Notes: a model not told the origin generated them from the sequence alone. DNA of 64,000 nt from Mycoplasma imitans ATCC 51306 (GCF_000518305.1 NZ_JADI01000008.1:27273-91272); one strand, 5' to 3'; positions 42,631 through 56,781 are shown, counted from the stretch's first letter. Numbers and translations are program-made.

Positions 42631-43884
42631 TTAACCTTTTCAAACTACAATAAAGTAGTTTTTCTTACCCTTTTTAATAACTGATAGTTTTTGCTCTTTT
42701 TTTGGCGTAATTGTTGCTTGTGGATCGCTAATTTTTTGATCATCAATTTGGATTGATCCATGTGAGATTAATTCACGCAAGATTCTTTTAGAATCTGCTA
42801 CTTTTGCTTGTAACAAAAGCTCAATCGCTAGATATGATTGGCTTCTGTCTAATTCAACTTTGTCAAAACTTGAGAATACCACTAATTTTTCTTGATCTGA
42901 TAATTGATCTAGTTGGCTATCGAACAACGCCTTATTCATCTTATGAACGTTTTGTAAATGTTGTTCAGAGTGAATTAATCTGATTAGATAATCAGCTAAA
43001 TATTTTTGTCCAATTCTTGATTTTTTATCAGCTAAATGTGCATCAATAACCTTTTGTAATTCATCAAGTGAAACGTCTAAAACATAACGATGAATTAGAT
43101 CAATAATAAATTGATCATCTTGGTTATAAATGTATTGTCAGATTGCGTATGGATGAGTTAAATTTTCATCTAAAAAAAGCGCACCTTGCTCGGATTTACC
43201 GAACTTATTACCACTAGGATTTAATAATAAATTAAATGTTAAACCGCATAAGTGTTGCGTATTTTTATCACCATGTTTTCTTTTAATTAGATCAATTCCT
43301 GTAGTAATATTTCCTCATTGATCTGATCCACCACATTGAACTTGTACATCATATTTTTCATAAAGGTTTAAGAAATCGTGACCCTGAATAAGGTTATATG
43401 AAAACTCTGCATAAGAGATTCCGCCTTCAATTCTTGAACGAATGAATTCTTTGTCTAATAAATACCCAACATTGATTAATTTTCCTGTTTCTCTTAAGAA
43501 ATCTAGGATATTCATATTTTGATAAAAATCAATGTTGTTGATAATTGTTGCTTGGGTATATCGTTCTAGTTGAGCTTTAATTTTATTAGAGTTATATAAG
43601 ATCCTTTCATGATCTTGAATCTTACGTTCGCTTAATTTTCCAGAAGGATCGCCAATCAAACCAGTAGCCCCACCTAAGATTGCATAAGTTTTAAAACCAA
43701 TTTTTTTTAAGTAACGTAAAACAATAATTGGAATTAAATTACCTAAGTGTAGAGATTCACCGCTTGGGTCAAAACCAACATAAACACCTTTGTGATCTTT
43801 AAGTGCTAGTGTTAATTTTTCTTCGTTGGAAATCTGTTTAATAATGTTGCGTTTTTTAAGTTCAGAAATAAAGTTCATAAGCAT
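42631..43884 (-). CDS. tyrS: Tyrosyl-tRNA synthetase
   Basis: 417-aa class I synthetase. HIGH motif as SLHLGNL (residues 45-51), GGSDQWGN, KMSKS motif as NKFGKSE. C-terminal S4-like RNA-binding domain (about 345-410: RILRELISHGSIQIDDQKI) of the bacterial type. ATG 43884 or ATG 43878; the latter gives the common MNFI start. TGA Trp near the C-terminus. Upstream of ffh in an operon. Confidence 0.96.
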
Positions 43885-43947
43885 CTGTTAAATATAAAAT
43901 ATCTTATTAATTATTAATGAATAGTTATTGATTATATGATCTAAAAA

Positions 43948-45177
43948 CTAATAAGTTCGATCTTGATAAATTGGGTATTTTGCTAATAATTTTTTCACAT
44001 CAGATTTAACTTTACTAATCACATTCTCATCACCCTTTCATTGAATAATCTCATCAATAAAGTTAGCAATCTTTACAAAATCTTCTTGAGTTAAACCTCT
44101 AGTTGTCATTGCTGCTGTTCCTAATCTAATTCCACTTGGAGTCATTGGTTTATTAGTATCGTATGGAATTGTATTTTTATTAACAACAATGTCAGCTTGA
44201 TATAATCAATTTTCAACTAAATCACCGGTTAAATTGAACTTTTTGAATAAATTGATCGTAAATAAATGGTTATCAGTTCCGTTAGCAATAATCTCATAAC
44301 CCTTCTTCATAAATGCATCACAAAATGCCTTGTTGTTATCGATTACATTTTTAATGTAAGTTTTAAATTCAGGTTGTAGCGCTTCATCAAAAGCAATCGC
44401 CTTTGCTGCAATAATATGCATCAATGGCCCGCCTAATTCACCAGGAAAAACTGCGCTGTCAATCTTTTTCATCAACTCTTCTTTATTTGTTAAGATCACC
44501 CCACCACGTGGACCTCTTAAAGTTTTGTGAGTAGTACTAGTTACAATATCACAATAAGGAACGGGATTTTGGTGATAACCAGCAACAATTAAACCAGCAA
44601 TATGAGCGATATCTGCCATCAGGTAAGCACCAACTTTATCAGCAATCTCTCTAAACTTTTTAAAGTCAATTTCTCTAGAATAATTTGATGCACCGCAAAC
44701 AATTAATTTAGGTTGCACTTCAATCGCTTTTTCCATAATTTTTTCATAATCCAAAAGATAGGTATTTGGGTCAACATTATAATGATGGAAATCGTAAATT
44801 TTTCCCGAGAAATTTACTTTTGCCCCATGAGTTAGATGACCACCATCATTTAATCCCATTGCTAACACTTTATCGTGTGGTTTTAGCAAAGCTAAATATG
44901 CTGCTGCATTTGCGGTTGAACCAGAATGAGGTTGTACATTTGCATGACGCGCACCAAACAATTGTTTTAGTTTTTCAATAGCAATTGATTCAATCTGATC
45001 AACATACTCACACCCACCATAATATCTTTTATTTGGCGTTCCTTCAGCATACTTGTTAGTTAATACAGATCCAGCTGCTCTAAGTACAGCTTCAGAGACA
45101 TAGTTCTCTGAAGCAATTAGTTCAATCTGGTCTTTTTGTCTTTGTAATTCGTGATTGATTAGCTTAAAAATGTCCAT
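43948..45177 (-). CDS. glyA: Serine hydroxymethyltransferase
   Basis: 409-aa PLP enzyme, serine + THF to glycine + methylene-[52 protein letters not shown] Lys in [13 protein letters not shown] (about residue 223); Arg in GIRLGTAA. Normal length. TGA Trp at 44206 and at 44037. Separate from tyrS by 63 bp. Confidence 0.97.
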
Positions 45178-45257
45178 ATATATTTACCGGTTTGTAATTT
45201 TAACAACATGTTTATTATAAATAAAGAATATTTATGGTAAAATTTATATGCTTTATG

Positions 45258-45279
45258 TAGTTTAGTGGCTTCTAAACTA
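45258..45279 (+). promoter_or_regulatory. Leader hairpin of rplM-rpsI
   Basis: TAGTTTAG-TGGCTT-CTAAACTA in the 5' leader, about 65 bases before the rplM start. It may be an L13 autoregulatory leader; not proven. Confidence 0.4.
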
Positions 45280-45344
45280 TATTTATCGTGGGATTTCAAA
45301 ACAAAGATTATTTAATATTAATAATTATTAAGGAAATTTAAAAA

Positions 45345-45788
45345 ATGCAAAAAACAACAATGCAAAAGCCAGTTGTTGCAACAAGAAACCGCAAATGGTA
45401 TTTAGTTGATGCTTCAGGTTTAGTATTAGGTAGATTAGCTGTTAAAGCTGCTAACTTACTAAGAGGTAAGAACAAACCTGATTTCACACCTAATGTTGAT
45501 TGTGGTGATTATTTAATTATTTTAAATAGTGATAAAGTTGTTTTGACTGGTAACAAATTAGATAACGAAAAGTGATATCGACACTCTAACTATATGGGTG
45601 GAATTAAATCACGCTCTGGACGTGAAATGGTAGACCACTATTCAGACCAATTAGTATATGACGCTATTAGAAGAATGCTTCCTAAAAACCGTCTTGCTAA
45701 AGATATGATGCGTAAATTAAAAGTTTACAAAAATGATCATCATGAACATGATGCCCAACAACCGACTAAACTTGATTGGAGTAAATAA
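45345..45788 (+). CDS. rplM: 50S ribosomal protein L13
   Basis: 147 aa. [67 protein letters not shown]-terminus [19 protein letters not shown] before the start. TGA Trp in the middle. TAATG overlap with rpsI. Confidence 0.98.
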
Positions 45789-46180
45789 TGGCTGTAGTAA
45801 CATTTAAAGGATTAGGTCGAAGAAAATCTTCAACCGCATTAGTTAAGTTAACTCCAGGTTCTGGTAAGTTAGTAATTAACAACCGCAAAGCAGAAGAATA
45901 CTTTCCAAACAAGATTGTGATTCAAGATATGCGTCAACCGTTAGAAGTTACTAAAACAGCTAGTATCTATGATATTAATGTTGTAGTTAACGGTGGTGGT
46001 TTCACTGGTCAAGCTGGTGCAATTCGTTTAGCAATAGCTCGCGCTCTTGTAAACATGAATCCAGAACTTAAAAAACAATTAAAACAACACAAACTAGTAA
46101 CACGTGATGCGCGTGTTAAAGAACGTAAAAAATTCGGATTATACGGTGCGAGAAGAGCGCCTCAATTTACTAAGCGCTAG
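45788..46180 (+). CDS. rpsI: 30S ribosomal protein S9
   Basis: 130 aa. [42 protein letters not shown] and basic C-terminus [17 protein letters not shown] reaching the P site. Overlaps rplM by one base; followed by a terminator. Confidence 0.98.
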   Translation: MAVVTFKGLGRRKSSTALVKLTPGSGKLVINNRKAEEYFPNKIVIQDMRQPLEVTKTASIYDINVVVNGGGFTGQAGAIRLAIARALVNMNPELKKQLKQHKLVTRDARVKERKKFGLYGARRAPQFTKR

Positions 46181-46186
46181 AGAGAT

Positions 46187-46216
46187 AAAATCCCTGTCTA
46201 TGGGATTTTATTTTTA
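46187..46216 (+). terminator. Terminator of rplM-rpsI
   Basis: AAAATCCC-TGTCTAT-GGGATTTT followed by A and five T. Confidence 0.8.
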
Positions 46217-46233
46217 TATGTAAATCAATTTAT

Positions 46234-47313
46234 ATGTATACTAGAACTAAAACTAAGAAAGTTTTTGTCGGCGATGTGCAGATTGGTGGGCAGAATAAAA
46301 TTGTGTTGCAATCAATGACGATAGCTAAAACAAAGCACGTTAAGAAAAGTCTTAAAGAAATAAATGATCTAGTTAAAGAAGGCGCAGACCTTGTTCGGAT
46401 TGCCGTGTTTGATGATGCAGATAAGCGCGCGATTCGTAAGGTTGTCGAACAATCACCTTGTCCTATTATTGCTGATATTCATTTTAATCCCGATTATGCA
46501 ATAGCAGCAATCAAATCAGGATGTAAAAAGATTCGATTAAATCCTGGTAACATTAAATCTAAAGAAAAATTACGTGAAATTTGCTTGTTAGCAAAACAAC
46601 ATAATGTGCCGATCAGAGTTGGTGTAAATTCTGGTTCAATCCCATCAGATCTAATGCGCGAATATGGCGTGACATCAAAAGCAATGATTATTGCTGCGCA
46701 AAGATATGTGCGAATGCTTAGACGTTTTGATTTTGACAATATTGTGATCTCACTAAAAACATCAAGCGCATTATTAAGTATGGAAGCTTATGAATTAGGT
46801 GCTAAAAAATTCAGTTATCCCTTACATTTAGGGATAACTGAAGCAGGCACATTAATCAACGGCACGATTAAATCAGTAGCAGGTCTAACCCCTTTATTAT
46901 TAAAGGGGATCGGTGATACAATTCGCATCTCTTTATCAACTAATCCAGTTGATGAGATTAAAGTTGCTAAGAAAATGCTTAACTCGCTTGGTTTATATGA
47001 TAACTTAGTTGATGTTGTTGCTTGTCCTACTTGTGGTCGATTGAATTTTGATTTATTTAAAGTTACACGAGAAATTGAAGATTTTGTAAAAGATCTTAAT
47101 TTTCCACTAAAGGTTTCAATCTTAGGTTGTTCAGTTAATGGACCTGGTGAAGCTAAAGAAGCTGATATCGGAATTGCTGGTGGTAAACAAGAAGGAATTA
47201 TCTTTAAAAAAGGTATTGTGGTTAAATCTGTGAAGCAAGAATATTTAGTTGATGAACTAAAACGAATGATCTTAGAAGAATACGAATTATTTAAAAGGAA
47301 AAATAATAAATAA
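46234..47313 (+). CDS. ispG: 4-Hydroxy-3-methylbut-2-enyl-diphosphate synthase IspG (GcpE)
   Basis: 359 aa. TIM barrel N-terminal (VQSMTIAKTKHV, RIAVFDD, ADIHFNPDYA, IRLNPGNI, RVGVNSGS) and C-terminal reductase-like domain with 4Fe-4S ligands Cys264 and Cys267 (ACPTCGRL), Cys299 and Glu306 (GCSVNGPGE). Bacterial short form. Penultimate MEP-pathway step to isoprenoids; requires an electron donor. Most mycoplasmas lack the MEP pathway. Downstream upp starts 5 bases after. Confidence 0.95.
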   Translation: MYTRTKTKKVFVGDVQIGGQNKIVLQSMTIAKTKHVKKSLKEINDLVKEGADLVRIAVFDDADKRAIRKVVEQSPCPIIADIHFNPDYAIAAIKSGCKKIRLNPGNIKSKEKLREICLLAKQHNVPIRVGVNSGSIPSDLMREYGVTSKAMIIAAQRYVRMLRRFDFDNIVISLKTSSALLSMEAYELGAKKFSYPLHLGITEAGTLINGTIKSVAGLTPLLLKGIGDTIRISLSTNPVDEIKVAKKMLNSLGLYDNLVDVVACPTCGRLNFDLFKVTREIEDFVKDLNFPLKVSILGCSVNGPGEAKEADIGIAGGKQEGIIFKKGIVVKSVKQEYLVDELKRMILEEYELFKRKNNK

Positions 47314-47318
47314 TAACA

Positions 47319-47942
47319 ATGAAAAACTTTATCTTTAATCACCCACTAATCTCAGATAAACTATCAAAGATGCGCGATGTTAATACTGATTATTATTTTT
47401 TTAAACAGTTGTTAACTGAAATCACAACATTAATGATGTACGAAGTTGGTAAGGACTACGAATTAGATGAAATTGTAGTAACAACACCACTAACAACAAC
47501 AAAAGCACACAAACTAAAACATAACTTCGTGATTATCCCGATCTTAAGAGCTGGTCTTGGAATGGTTGATGGTGTACATAATGTAATTCCAACAGCAAGA
47601 GTTGGTCATATTGGTTTATACCGTGATGAAAAAACTTTCCAACCAGTTGAATATTATGCGAAATTTCCCACAACTATGATCGATGCTCATGTGATCGTGT
47701 TAGATCCAATGTTAGCAACTGGAGCATCGGTTGTTAAAGCGATTAGCATGGTAAAAAAAAATAAACCAAGATCGATTAAATACATGGGATTGTTAGGTGC
47801 ACCTGAAGGTTTAAAAGTTTTAAATGAAGCCCACCCTGATGTAGGTGTTTATCTTGCTTGTTTAGATGAAAAACTAAACGAAAAAAACTACATCTATCCT
47901 GGTTTAGGAGATGCCGGTGATCGTATTTTTGGTACTAAATAA
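47319..47942 (+). CDS. upp: Uracil phosphoribosyltransferase
   Basis: 207 aa. PRPP-binding VIVLDPMLATGASVVKAI, IPILRAGLGMVDGV and the uracil-binding C-terminal YIYPGLGDAGDRIFGTK. Uracil + PRPP to UMP salvage, essential where pyrimidines are not synthesised de novo. Linked to ispG by 5 bases. Confidence 0.97.
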   Translation: MKNFIFNHPLISDKLSKMRDVNTDYYFFKQLLTEITTLMMYEVGKDYELDEIVVTTPLTTTKAHKLKHNFVIIPILRAGLGMVDGVHNVIPTARVGHIGLYRDEKTFQPVEYYAKFPTTMIDAHVIVLDPMLATGASVVKAISMVKKNKPRSIKYMGLLGAPEGLKVLNEAHPDVGVYLACLDEKLNEKNYIYPGLGDAGDRIFGTK

Positions 47943-48051
47943 ACTAACAAAGATTATATAACTATGTTATTATTAGGTATTAAACGGTTAGATAAATAAT
48001 TGAAAAGTGTTAATTTATTTGTCAAAATAAAAATTAGCAGACGCAGCCAGA

Positions 48052-49836
48052 ATGAGTTTTAGACCAAGAAAAATTATTAAATGACCCTTATTAATTGCAG
48101 GAATGACAGTAGTCGCAACTACTGTTTCATCTTGTGGAATATTTGATTTTATAAATAATTGGGGAACACAAAAAACAGAAGTAAATTCGTCAAGAATCAA
48201 TAATCTTAGTGCATTTTTACCATCGAACAATTATAAGAAGATTTACGATATTACTTTTAGTTTTGAATTTAACAATTCTGGTGGGTATAATCCATCACGT
48301 TTAATGTCAAATAGTGAAGGAGTTACTCCTAGCACTATTGATCGTCCTTACCGTGTTTTTGGTACAGGATGATTATTTGATTGACAAGCTCAGCAAGTTG
48401 ATGATAATGATCCAAACGCAAAATGAACTGGATATTTTGCGACAAATTTACACGTAGCAGAAGCACTATTAAATCCTTTAGATAACGCAAAATATCGACC
48501 AAGCTGATACCAAAACGAACTACCGCTAGCTGGTGTTGATCAAACACTTTATTTCAATTTAGGTAAATGGGATGAAGATTTAGCGATTAAAAACGATCAT
48601 AACCCTAAATCATTAACTTACATGCCATTAAGCGCGTTGCCTAAAACCGTATATACAGCAACTAGCTTTTATAAAGAAGCGCCAAAGTGGATTACTCCGA
48701 TTGAAAATGATAATCCGAATGGGATTCGTGAATACATTGATTTTGCTGTTTTAGCAATTACATTAAATCTTTCATGAACAATGAGAGAAGGTCAAAAAGT
48801 TTATCGTTATAACGATGAAAGACAACTTTATAACCGTTGGATTATTCCAGCAATGAATGTTGCTAAATCGTTATGAGATAACAAAACAATTTATAACCAG
48901 CCAACAACATTACCTAATAAGAAAAATGAAACCGATGGAACAACAGATCAATTACCACAATTAGGTTTTTTTGACAATTCAAATTATGTTGATCATAAAG
49001 TTAGTTTAGAAGACTTTAGTGTATATCTTGGTGGCTATCCATACTACTCAGATTGACCAACAACTCCACAGTACACAAAGTTTAATGTTCCTTCAATAAC
49101 TAACCGCCCAATTCCTGTAACAAACGATCCTAAAGGTTCACCAGGTTGAACAATCAATGCTTCAACTCCCGAAAAATTAAACGGTCAAAAAGTAGCAACA
49201 TCAAGCTCAGTATTTTTAAGCGCAACTGGTGGAATTCGTTCAGGGATTTATAATGCTGATATCGCTAGAAACTTCAAATTAGTTTATCGTAACGTTAAAT
49301 ATAAACAATACGGTTTTGGTTTTATTATTCAAAATTCAAATTTATCAGCAGGTTCATCAGGCTCGTTAGCATTAACTTCAAACAGTCAAGCTTTGGGAAT
49401 TTATTTTGGTACAGTTTCAGATGATGAAAATCAAGAAGCTAGCTTTGGTTTAGTGGCTTCATTATTCAACCGCAGCAAGATCTCAGTTAATGTTGCAACT
49501 GCTGCTAACCGATTTGAAACTGATACAATCCAACCATACGATTTAATTTATGGTAACAGTTTGATGACGGATGATTATGGTTCATATACAAGAGCAATAA
49601 CAACACTTAAATTATCATCTCGTTTATTACAAGAGATGAAAAATCCTTCTTCATCTAACACGACTACAACTAATACCACTCAAAAACCAACTACGACAAC
49701 AAACTCAAATTTAGGTACTAGCACAAACCCTACAACAACAAATACGAACAATACACCAAACAATAACAACGACAATTCGCTTAACGCTTGATGAACAGAA
49801 ATTTTTAAAAATATATTTGGTAATAACCAAAATTAA
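48052..49836 (+). CDS. DUF31-family serine protease lipoprotein
   Basis: 594 aa. Signal peptide with lipobox TVSSC (Cys28). Chymotrypsin-like DUF31 (Mycoplasma peptidase) core with intact triad: His134 in FATNLHVAEALL, Asp230 in YIDFAVLAI and Ser436 in SAGSSGSLAL. GTGWLFDWQ upstream is the family hallmark. C-terminal Thr/Asn/Pro-rich tail (about 530-575), then a short helix. Related MIP proteins of other mycoplasmas cleave IgG when paired with an Ig-binding protein; here the partner could be the Protein M homologue at 49-1572, far away. Lies just upstream of the atp operon but has its own terminator. Confidence 0.85.
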
Positions 49837-49846
49837 AAAACAATTT

Positions 49847-49876
49847 GATTGGTTAATTTAACCAATCTTTTTTTTT
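49847..49876 (+). terminator. Terminator of DUF31 gene
   Basis: GATTGGTTA / TAACCAATC hairpin followed by nine T. Confidence 0.85.
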
Positions 49877-49954
49877 ATTATTAATTTATTTTCTAGCTTT
49901 TTTATCAATTGAATAAGTTCTTTTTTAATTTTGGTATCAATATCTTTAAGCATT

Positions 49955-49984
49955 TTTACTATTTATATTTATTAGGCGTATAAT
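49955..49984 (+). promoter_or_regulatory. Promoter of the atp operon
   Basis: TTTACT (49955-49960), 18 bases, TATAAT (49979-49984), 35 bases before atpI. Confidence 0.6.
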
Positions 49985-50018
49985 TTAATCGTTCTTTTAT
50001 AAATATATTTAAGATCAG

Positions 50019-50528
50019 ATGATAGTTGATAAAAAAATCATTAAATGCAACTTAATTGCTTTTAATGCTTTATCCATCTTAGCACTAATCATTTTATTGG
50101 CCTTAATATTCTCTAAAATCATTGGTTTACAATGGTTTTATAGTGGCTTGTTAACCTTGGTGTTTTGTAATATTAGCTTGGTAATTGGGTTAATTGTTCC
50201 CAATTTGTTGTATAAAAGTGCAACAAAGCTTAATATGAAACAAGTTAAATCAACACGTTTTGGTTTTTTTATCTTTGGGGTGTTAACTCTTTGTTCAAGA
50301 ATTTTTTGATACGTGATCCCAATTGTGATCATTGGAGTTATGAATCAATGGCAATTTCAAGGCAAAGTGTTTAATGTCTTTCCTGCGATCTTATGACCTT
50401 TATCAATGATTGGAATACATATCGTAGTTAACTACTGAATATTAAATAAAGATATTAAAGAACGCAACAAACTTAAGGAATTAAATAGCAATGTTGCCAC
50501 AGGAGATAGTCTACAAGAAGCTTTTTAG
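50019..50528 (+). CDS. AtpI-like membrane protein
   Basis: 169 aa, four TM helices (about residues 10-32, 38-60, 82-108, 120-142). Position first in the atp operon and overlap of 38 bases with atpB match the AtpI/MG406-type gene. AtpI assists c-ring assembly in other bacteria. Sequence is divergent; call rests mainly on position and topology. TGA Trp at 50307. Confidence 0.75.
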
Positions 50529-51384
50529 TACGCAGACACAACAAGCCTGACAAGACTTTTTGACGACCAAACCGCTTGCATCACAAGGAATTGAATGAAC
50601 ACCATTAATTCCCACAGCTCACGTGATGTCGATTTTTTTGGTGCTATTCATCATTGTAATATTAACCGCTGTATATTATTCAAGGTTAAAAAAATTAGAT
50701 CCAACTAAACCACCAACAGGTTATGTTTTGGTTGTGCAGTTGTTAATCTTACAATTTGAAAATCTCACGGTTGATTTATTGGGCGAAAAAAATCGCAAGT
50801 ACAGTCTTTTATTTATTGTTATTTTCATCTATATTTTGATTAGTAACTTAATGTCATTAGTAGGTGGAATAGCAGCACCAACATCTTCATCAACCGTTAC
50901 ATTCTCATTAGGATTAATGTCGTTTTTTGGAACGTTTATAATGGGGGTGAAATACCAAAAGTTAGCTTACTTCCATCAATTCTTTTTAGTGATCAAAATT
51001 AAAAAGAAAGTGATTCCATTGATGCCAAACCCATTAAATATTATTGGTTACTTCGCACCATTGTTATCAATTTCGTTGCGTTTATGAGGTAATGTTTTAG
51101 CTGGTTCAATTTTCGTCGCTTTATTGTATAGCGTGTTTAGAACACTATTTACACTAGGTCCACCAAGTACATTTAATGTTGGTTTGGTCTTTGGATCTTT
51201 AGCAGGGGGACTGCTCTTGCCATTCTTCCATGTCTACTTCGATATTTCGGTTTCAGCGATCCAAGCATTTGTGTTTGTTAGCTTAATGCTTACTTATTGA
51301 TCTCAACCAGTAAAAGCAGCTGAATTCCAAGCTGAAGAAAAAAGACAAGAAATGCTTGAAAACCAACGACTAAACGTCAAATAA
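50491..51384 (+). CDS. atpB: ATP synthase Fo subunit a
   Basis: 297 aa. Six TM helices; the essential Arg is in LSISLRLWGNVLAGSIF (about residues 195-211); C-terminal QAFVFVSLMLTYW. ATG 50491 lies inside atpI. Forms the proton half-channels against the c-ring. In-frame TGA Trp codons at several points, e.g. 51085. Confidence 0.95.
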
Positions 51385-51490
51385 TTTATCCTAATAAATT
51401 AATCTAATCAGATAAGTTAAAAAATATATTTTGTAAAATTTAATAGCAATTAAAAATAATTTTAAAAATTACCACAAGGAAAAAATAACT

Positions 51491-51784
51491 ATGAACAACA
51501 TTTTTCTAGCAATCCACGATCTAATCAACCAAGCTACTGAAGTTAATGTTACATTAACTAACCACGTTGGTGCTTATATTGGTGCTGGTATGGCGATGAC
51601 TGCAGCTTCTGGTGTAGGTGCTGGTCAGGGTATTTCATCAGGGCTTTGTGCTATTGCCTTAGCACGTAACCCAGAGTTATTACCTAAGATTCAATTATTC
51701 TGGATCGTTGGTTCAGCGATTGCAGAATCTAGTGCGATCTATGCGTTAATTATTGCGTTTATTCTAATTTTCGTAGCACGTTAG
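51491..51784 (+). CDS. atpE: ATP synthase Fo subunit c
   Basis: 97 aa, two TM helices. Proton-binding Glu in helix 2 ([13 protein letters not shown]), polar loop ARNPELLPK, Gly-rich helix 1 ([17 protein letters not shown]). N-terminus about 20 residues longer than in most bacteria, as in other pneumoniae-group mycoplasmas. SD ACAAGGA 9 bases upstream. Confidence 0.97.
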   Translation: MNNIFLAIHDLINQATEVNVTLTNHVGAYIGAGMAMTAASGVGAGQGISSGLCAIALARNPELLPKIQLFWIVGSAIAESSAIYALIIAFILIFVAR

Positions 51785-51786
51785 TT

Positions 51787-52383
51787 ATGCGATTGACCAA
51801 AGTTAAAAAACTTTTATTATTAAGTTTTAACTTCGTAATAATATCAGCAATTGTTTCATCTTGTTCAATTCCAGATGAATTGCAATCTAAGACAATTGTT
51901 AATGAATTCTTTCCCAATTTTTGGGTTTTTGTTGCTCACACGATCGCATTATCAATCATTATCATCTTGGGAATCTTCTTATTGTGAAAACCAACTAAAC
52001 GGTTTTTAGCAAAAAGAGCAGAAGCAATCCAAGCTGAAATCAATAACGCTAATGAACTAAAAAAGCAAGCGCAACTTTTATTAGATAACGCTAAAAAAGA
52101 AAAGCAAAAAGCTGAACAACAAGCACGCGAAATGATCAATTTAGCGACTAACCAAGCTTATCGATTAAAATCTGATCTTGAGTCTGATGCTAAGCGTAAA
52201 GCAAACCGAATTATTCAAAATGCTCAAGCTGAAATTATGAAACAAGAATCTATCCTAAAAAAAGAGCTTGAAGATCGAATCGTTGATGTTGCTCTTGAAG
52301 CAACTTCAACATTAATTAAGAAAAACGTTGCTAAAGAAGATCACGAACGATTGGTCAATGAACTATTAAAAAACTTAGACTAA
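51787..52383 (+). CDS. atpF: ATP synthase Fo subunit b (lipoprotein form)
   Basis: 198 aa. N-terminal lipoprotein signal with lipobox AIVSSC (Cys26), then TM (about 45-66) and a long helix ([21 protein letters not shown]...) forming the peripheral stalk. The lipidated b subunit is known from mycoplasmas. TGA Trp at 51985. Starts 2 bases after atpE. Confidence 0.93.
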
Positions 52384-52387
52384 TTTT

Positions 52388-52933
52388 ATGGATACTAATA
52401 TAATGGGTTTTGCTAGAGCATTACTTGATCTAGCTCATGAAGAAAATAATGTGCCGTTGTTTTATGACAACCTAAAAGTTGTTTTTGATTTAGTCAAAAA
52501 AGATGATGACTTAATGTCATTAATGAATAGTAAGGTCTTATCAAAACAGCAAAAGCGCGAGATTATTGATGTCGTTTTTAAGAATAACTTATGCGAAACG
52601 ATCGTTAACTTTTTAAAAGTTGTGATTGATGATAACGAGTTCTTTCATATTAAAACAATCATTAAAAAGTTTTTTAGAATGATCGAAGAAGAAGATCGCA
52701 CAATCTTTATTAAAGTGGTTTCAGCGATTGAACTAAATCCAGAACAAAAAGCCCAGTTGGTAAAAAAGCTCCATAAAAAGTTTGATTCGCAAATAAAAAT
52801 TTTATACCAAACCAATCCCAGCTTGATAGCAGGAATCAGAATCCAATCAAACAATCTGTTAATTGATAACTCAATTGATGGCAAACTAAAATTATTAAAA
52901 CATCAACTAAGAACCTTATCGAAAGAAAACTAG
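52388..52933 (+). CDS. atpH: ATP synthase F1 subunit delta
   Basis: 181 aa. Helical N-terminal bundle (ARALLDLAHEENNVPLFYDNL) and C-terminal beta domain with the AGIRIQSNNLLIDNSIDGKLKLLKHQL signature near the end. Joins b to the alpha subunits. 4 bases after atpF. Confidence 0.93.
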   Translation: MDTNIMGFARALLDLAHEENNVPLFYDNLKVVFDLVKKDDDLMSLMNSKVLSKQQKREIIDVVFKNNLCETIVNFLKVVIDDNEFFHIKTIIKKFFRMIEEEDRTIFIKVVSAIELNPEQKAQLVKKLHKKFDSQIKILYQTNPSLIAGIRIQSNNLLIDNSIDGKLKLLKHQLRTLSKEN

Positions 52934-52936
52934 ACT

Positions 52937-54493
52937 ATGGCAATTAATTTAAATGAATATTCTTTATTAATTAAAGATCAGATTAAGAAATATGCTAATA
53001 AGATCGTAAGTGATCAAAAAGGGTATATTATGATGATCGGTGATGGAATCGTGCGTGTTAGTGGACTTGACGATGTTTTATTAAACGAACTTGTTGAGTT
53101 TGAAAATGGCGCATATGGGATCGCATTAAACCTTGAACCTAACTCAGTTGGGGTGGTAATGTTATCAGATTATTTTGATCTAAAAGAAGGTTCTTCAGTA
53201 AAAAGAACTGGTAAAGTGATTCAAGCACCAGTGGGTGATGGTTTATTGGGTAGAGTAATTGACCCAATTGGTTTACCAATTGATGGTAAGGGTGAATTAA
53301 AAAATATTAGTGGCTATGCTCCGATCGAACGTTTAGCTTACGGGGTAATGCAACGTAAAAGTGTTCACCAACCACTAGAAACAGGAATCTTAGCGATTGA
53401 TAGTATGTTACCAATCGGTAAAGGTCAAAGAGAGTTGATTATTGGTGACCGTCAAACTGGTAAAACAACAATTGCACTTGATACGATCATTAACCAAAAA
53501 GGTAAAAACGTTAATTGTATCTATGTTGCAATCGGTCAAAAGAACTCATCTGTTGCTCAGATTACAAGATTATTAGAAGAAACTGGAGCGATGGCTTACA
53601 CCACAATCGTTAGTGCGACTGCAAGTGAATTAGCAGCACTATCATACATTGCACCATTTGCTGGTGTAACGATTGGTGAAGAATGAATGAGACAAGGCAA
53701 AGATGTCTTAATTGTTTATGATGACCTATCAAAACATGCTGTAGCTTATCGTGCATTATCATTACTATTAAGAAGACCACCAGGCCGCGAAGCATATCCT
53801 GGGGATATCTTCTATTTACATTCACGATTACTTGAACGTGCTGGGAAATTAAGCGACGAATTAGGTGCTGGTTCAATTACAGCTTTACCAATTATTGAAA
53901 CTCAAGCCGGTGATATTTCAGCTTACATTCCAACTAATGTGATCTCAATCACAGACGGGCAATTATTCACTACAGCATCATTATTCAACTCTGGTCAAAG
54001 ACCAGCCATCCACGTAGGATTATCAGTTTCTCGTGTAGGTTCAGCTGCACAATTAAAATCAATCAAACAAGTTTCGGGTAGTCTAAAATTAGAACTTGCG
54101 CAATATCGTGAATTAGATACGTTCTCACAATTCTCATCAGATTTAGATGCTGAAACTAAGATCGTACTAGAACACGGTAAGCGGGTGATGGAAATGTTTA
54201 AACAACCGCAATCTAAACCGATCGATCAAACTAGTGAAGCAGTGTTGTTATTTGCAATTAGAAACCGCTTCATCAAATGAATTCCAACTGATCACATCAT
54301 TAAATTTAAAGAATTTGTTCTAGATAAGATTAAAGAAGTTGATGTTTACAAACAATTAGAAGATAAAAAAGAATTTGATAGCGAGATCGATCAAAAACTA
54401 ACAGCATTCTTCAAAGATGCAGTTAAAAAATACACTTCAACATTAGTGGATTATGATGGTTCACTTTATGGTGATCAAAAAGAATTGGAGTAA
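52937..54493 (+). CDS. atpA: ATP synthase F1 subunit alpha
   Basis: 518 aa. P-loop [56 protein letters not shown] (alpha/beta signature region) and catalytic-type Arg. Non-catalytic nucleotide-binding subunit. TGA Trp at 53684 and 54278. Confidence 0.98.
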
Positions 54494-54499
54494 TCTGAT

Positions 54500-56780
<2,281 letters not shown>

Positions 56781-56781
<1 letters not shown>

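Noticed and set aside
46815..47342. 175-aa minus-strand ORF opposite ispG
   Set aside because: ispG is a conserved enzyme with all catalytic residues; the antisense frame has no recognisable domain.
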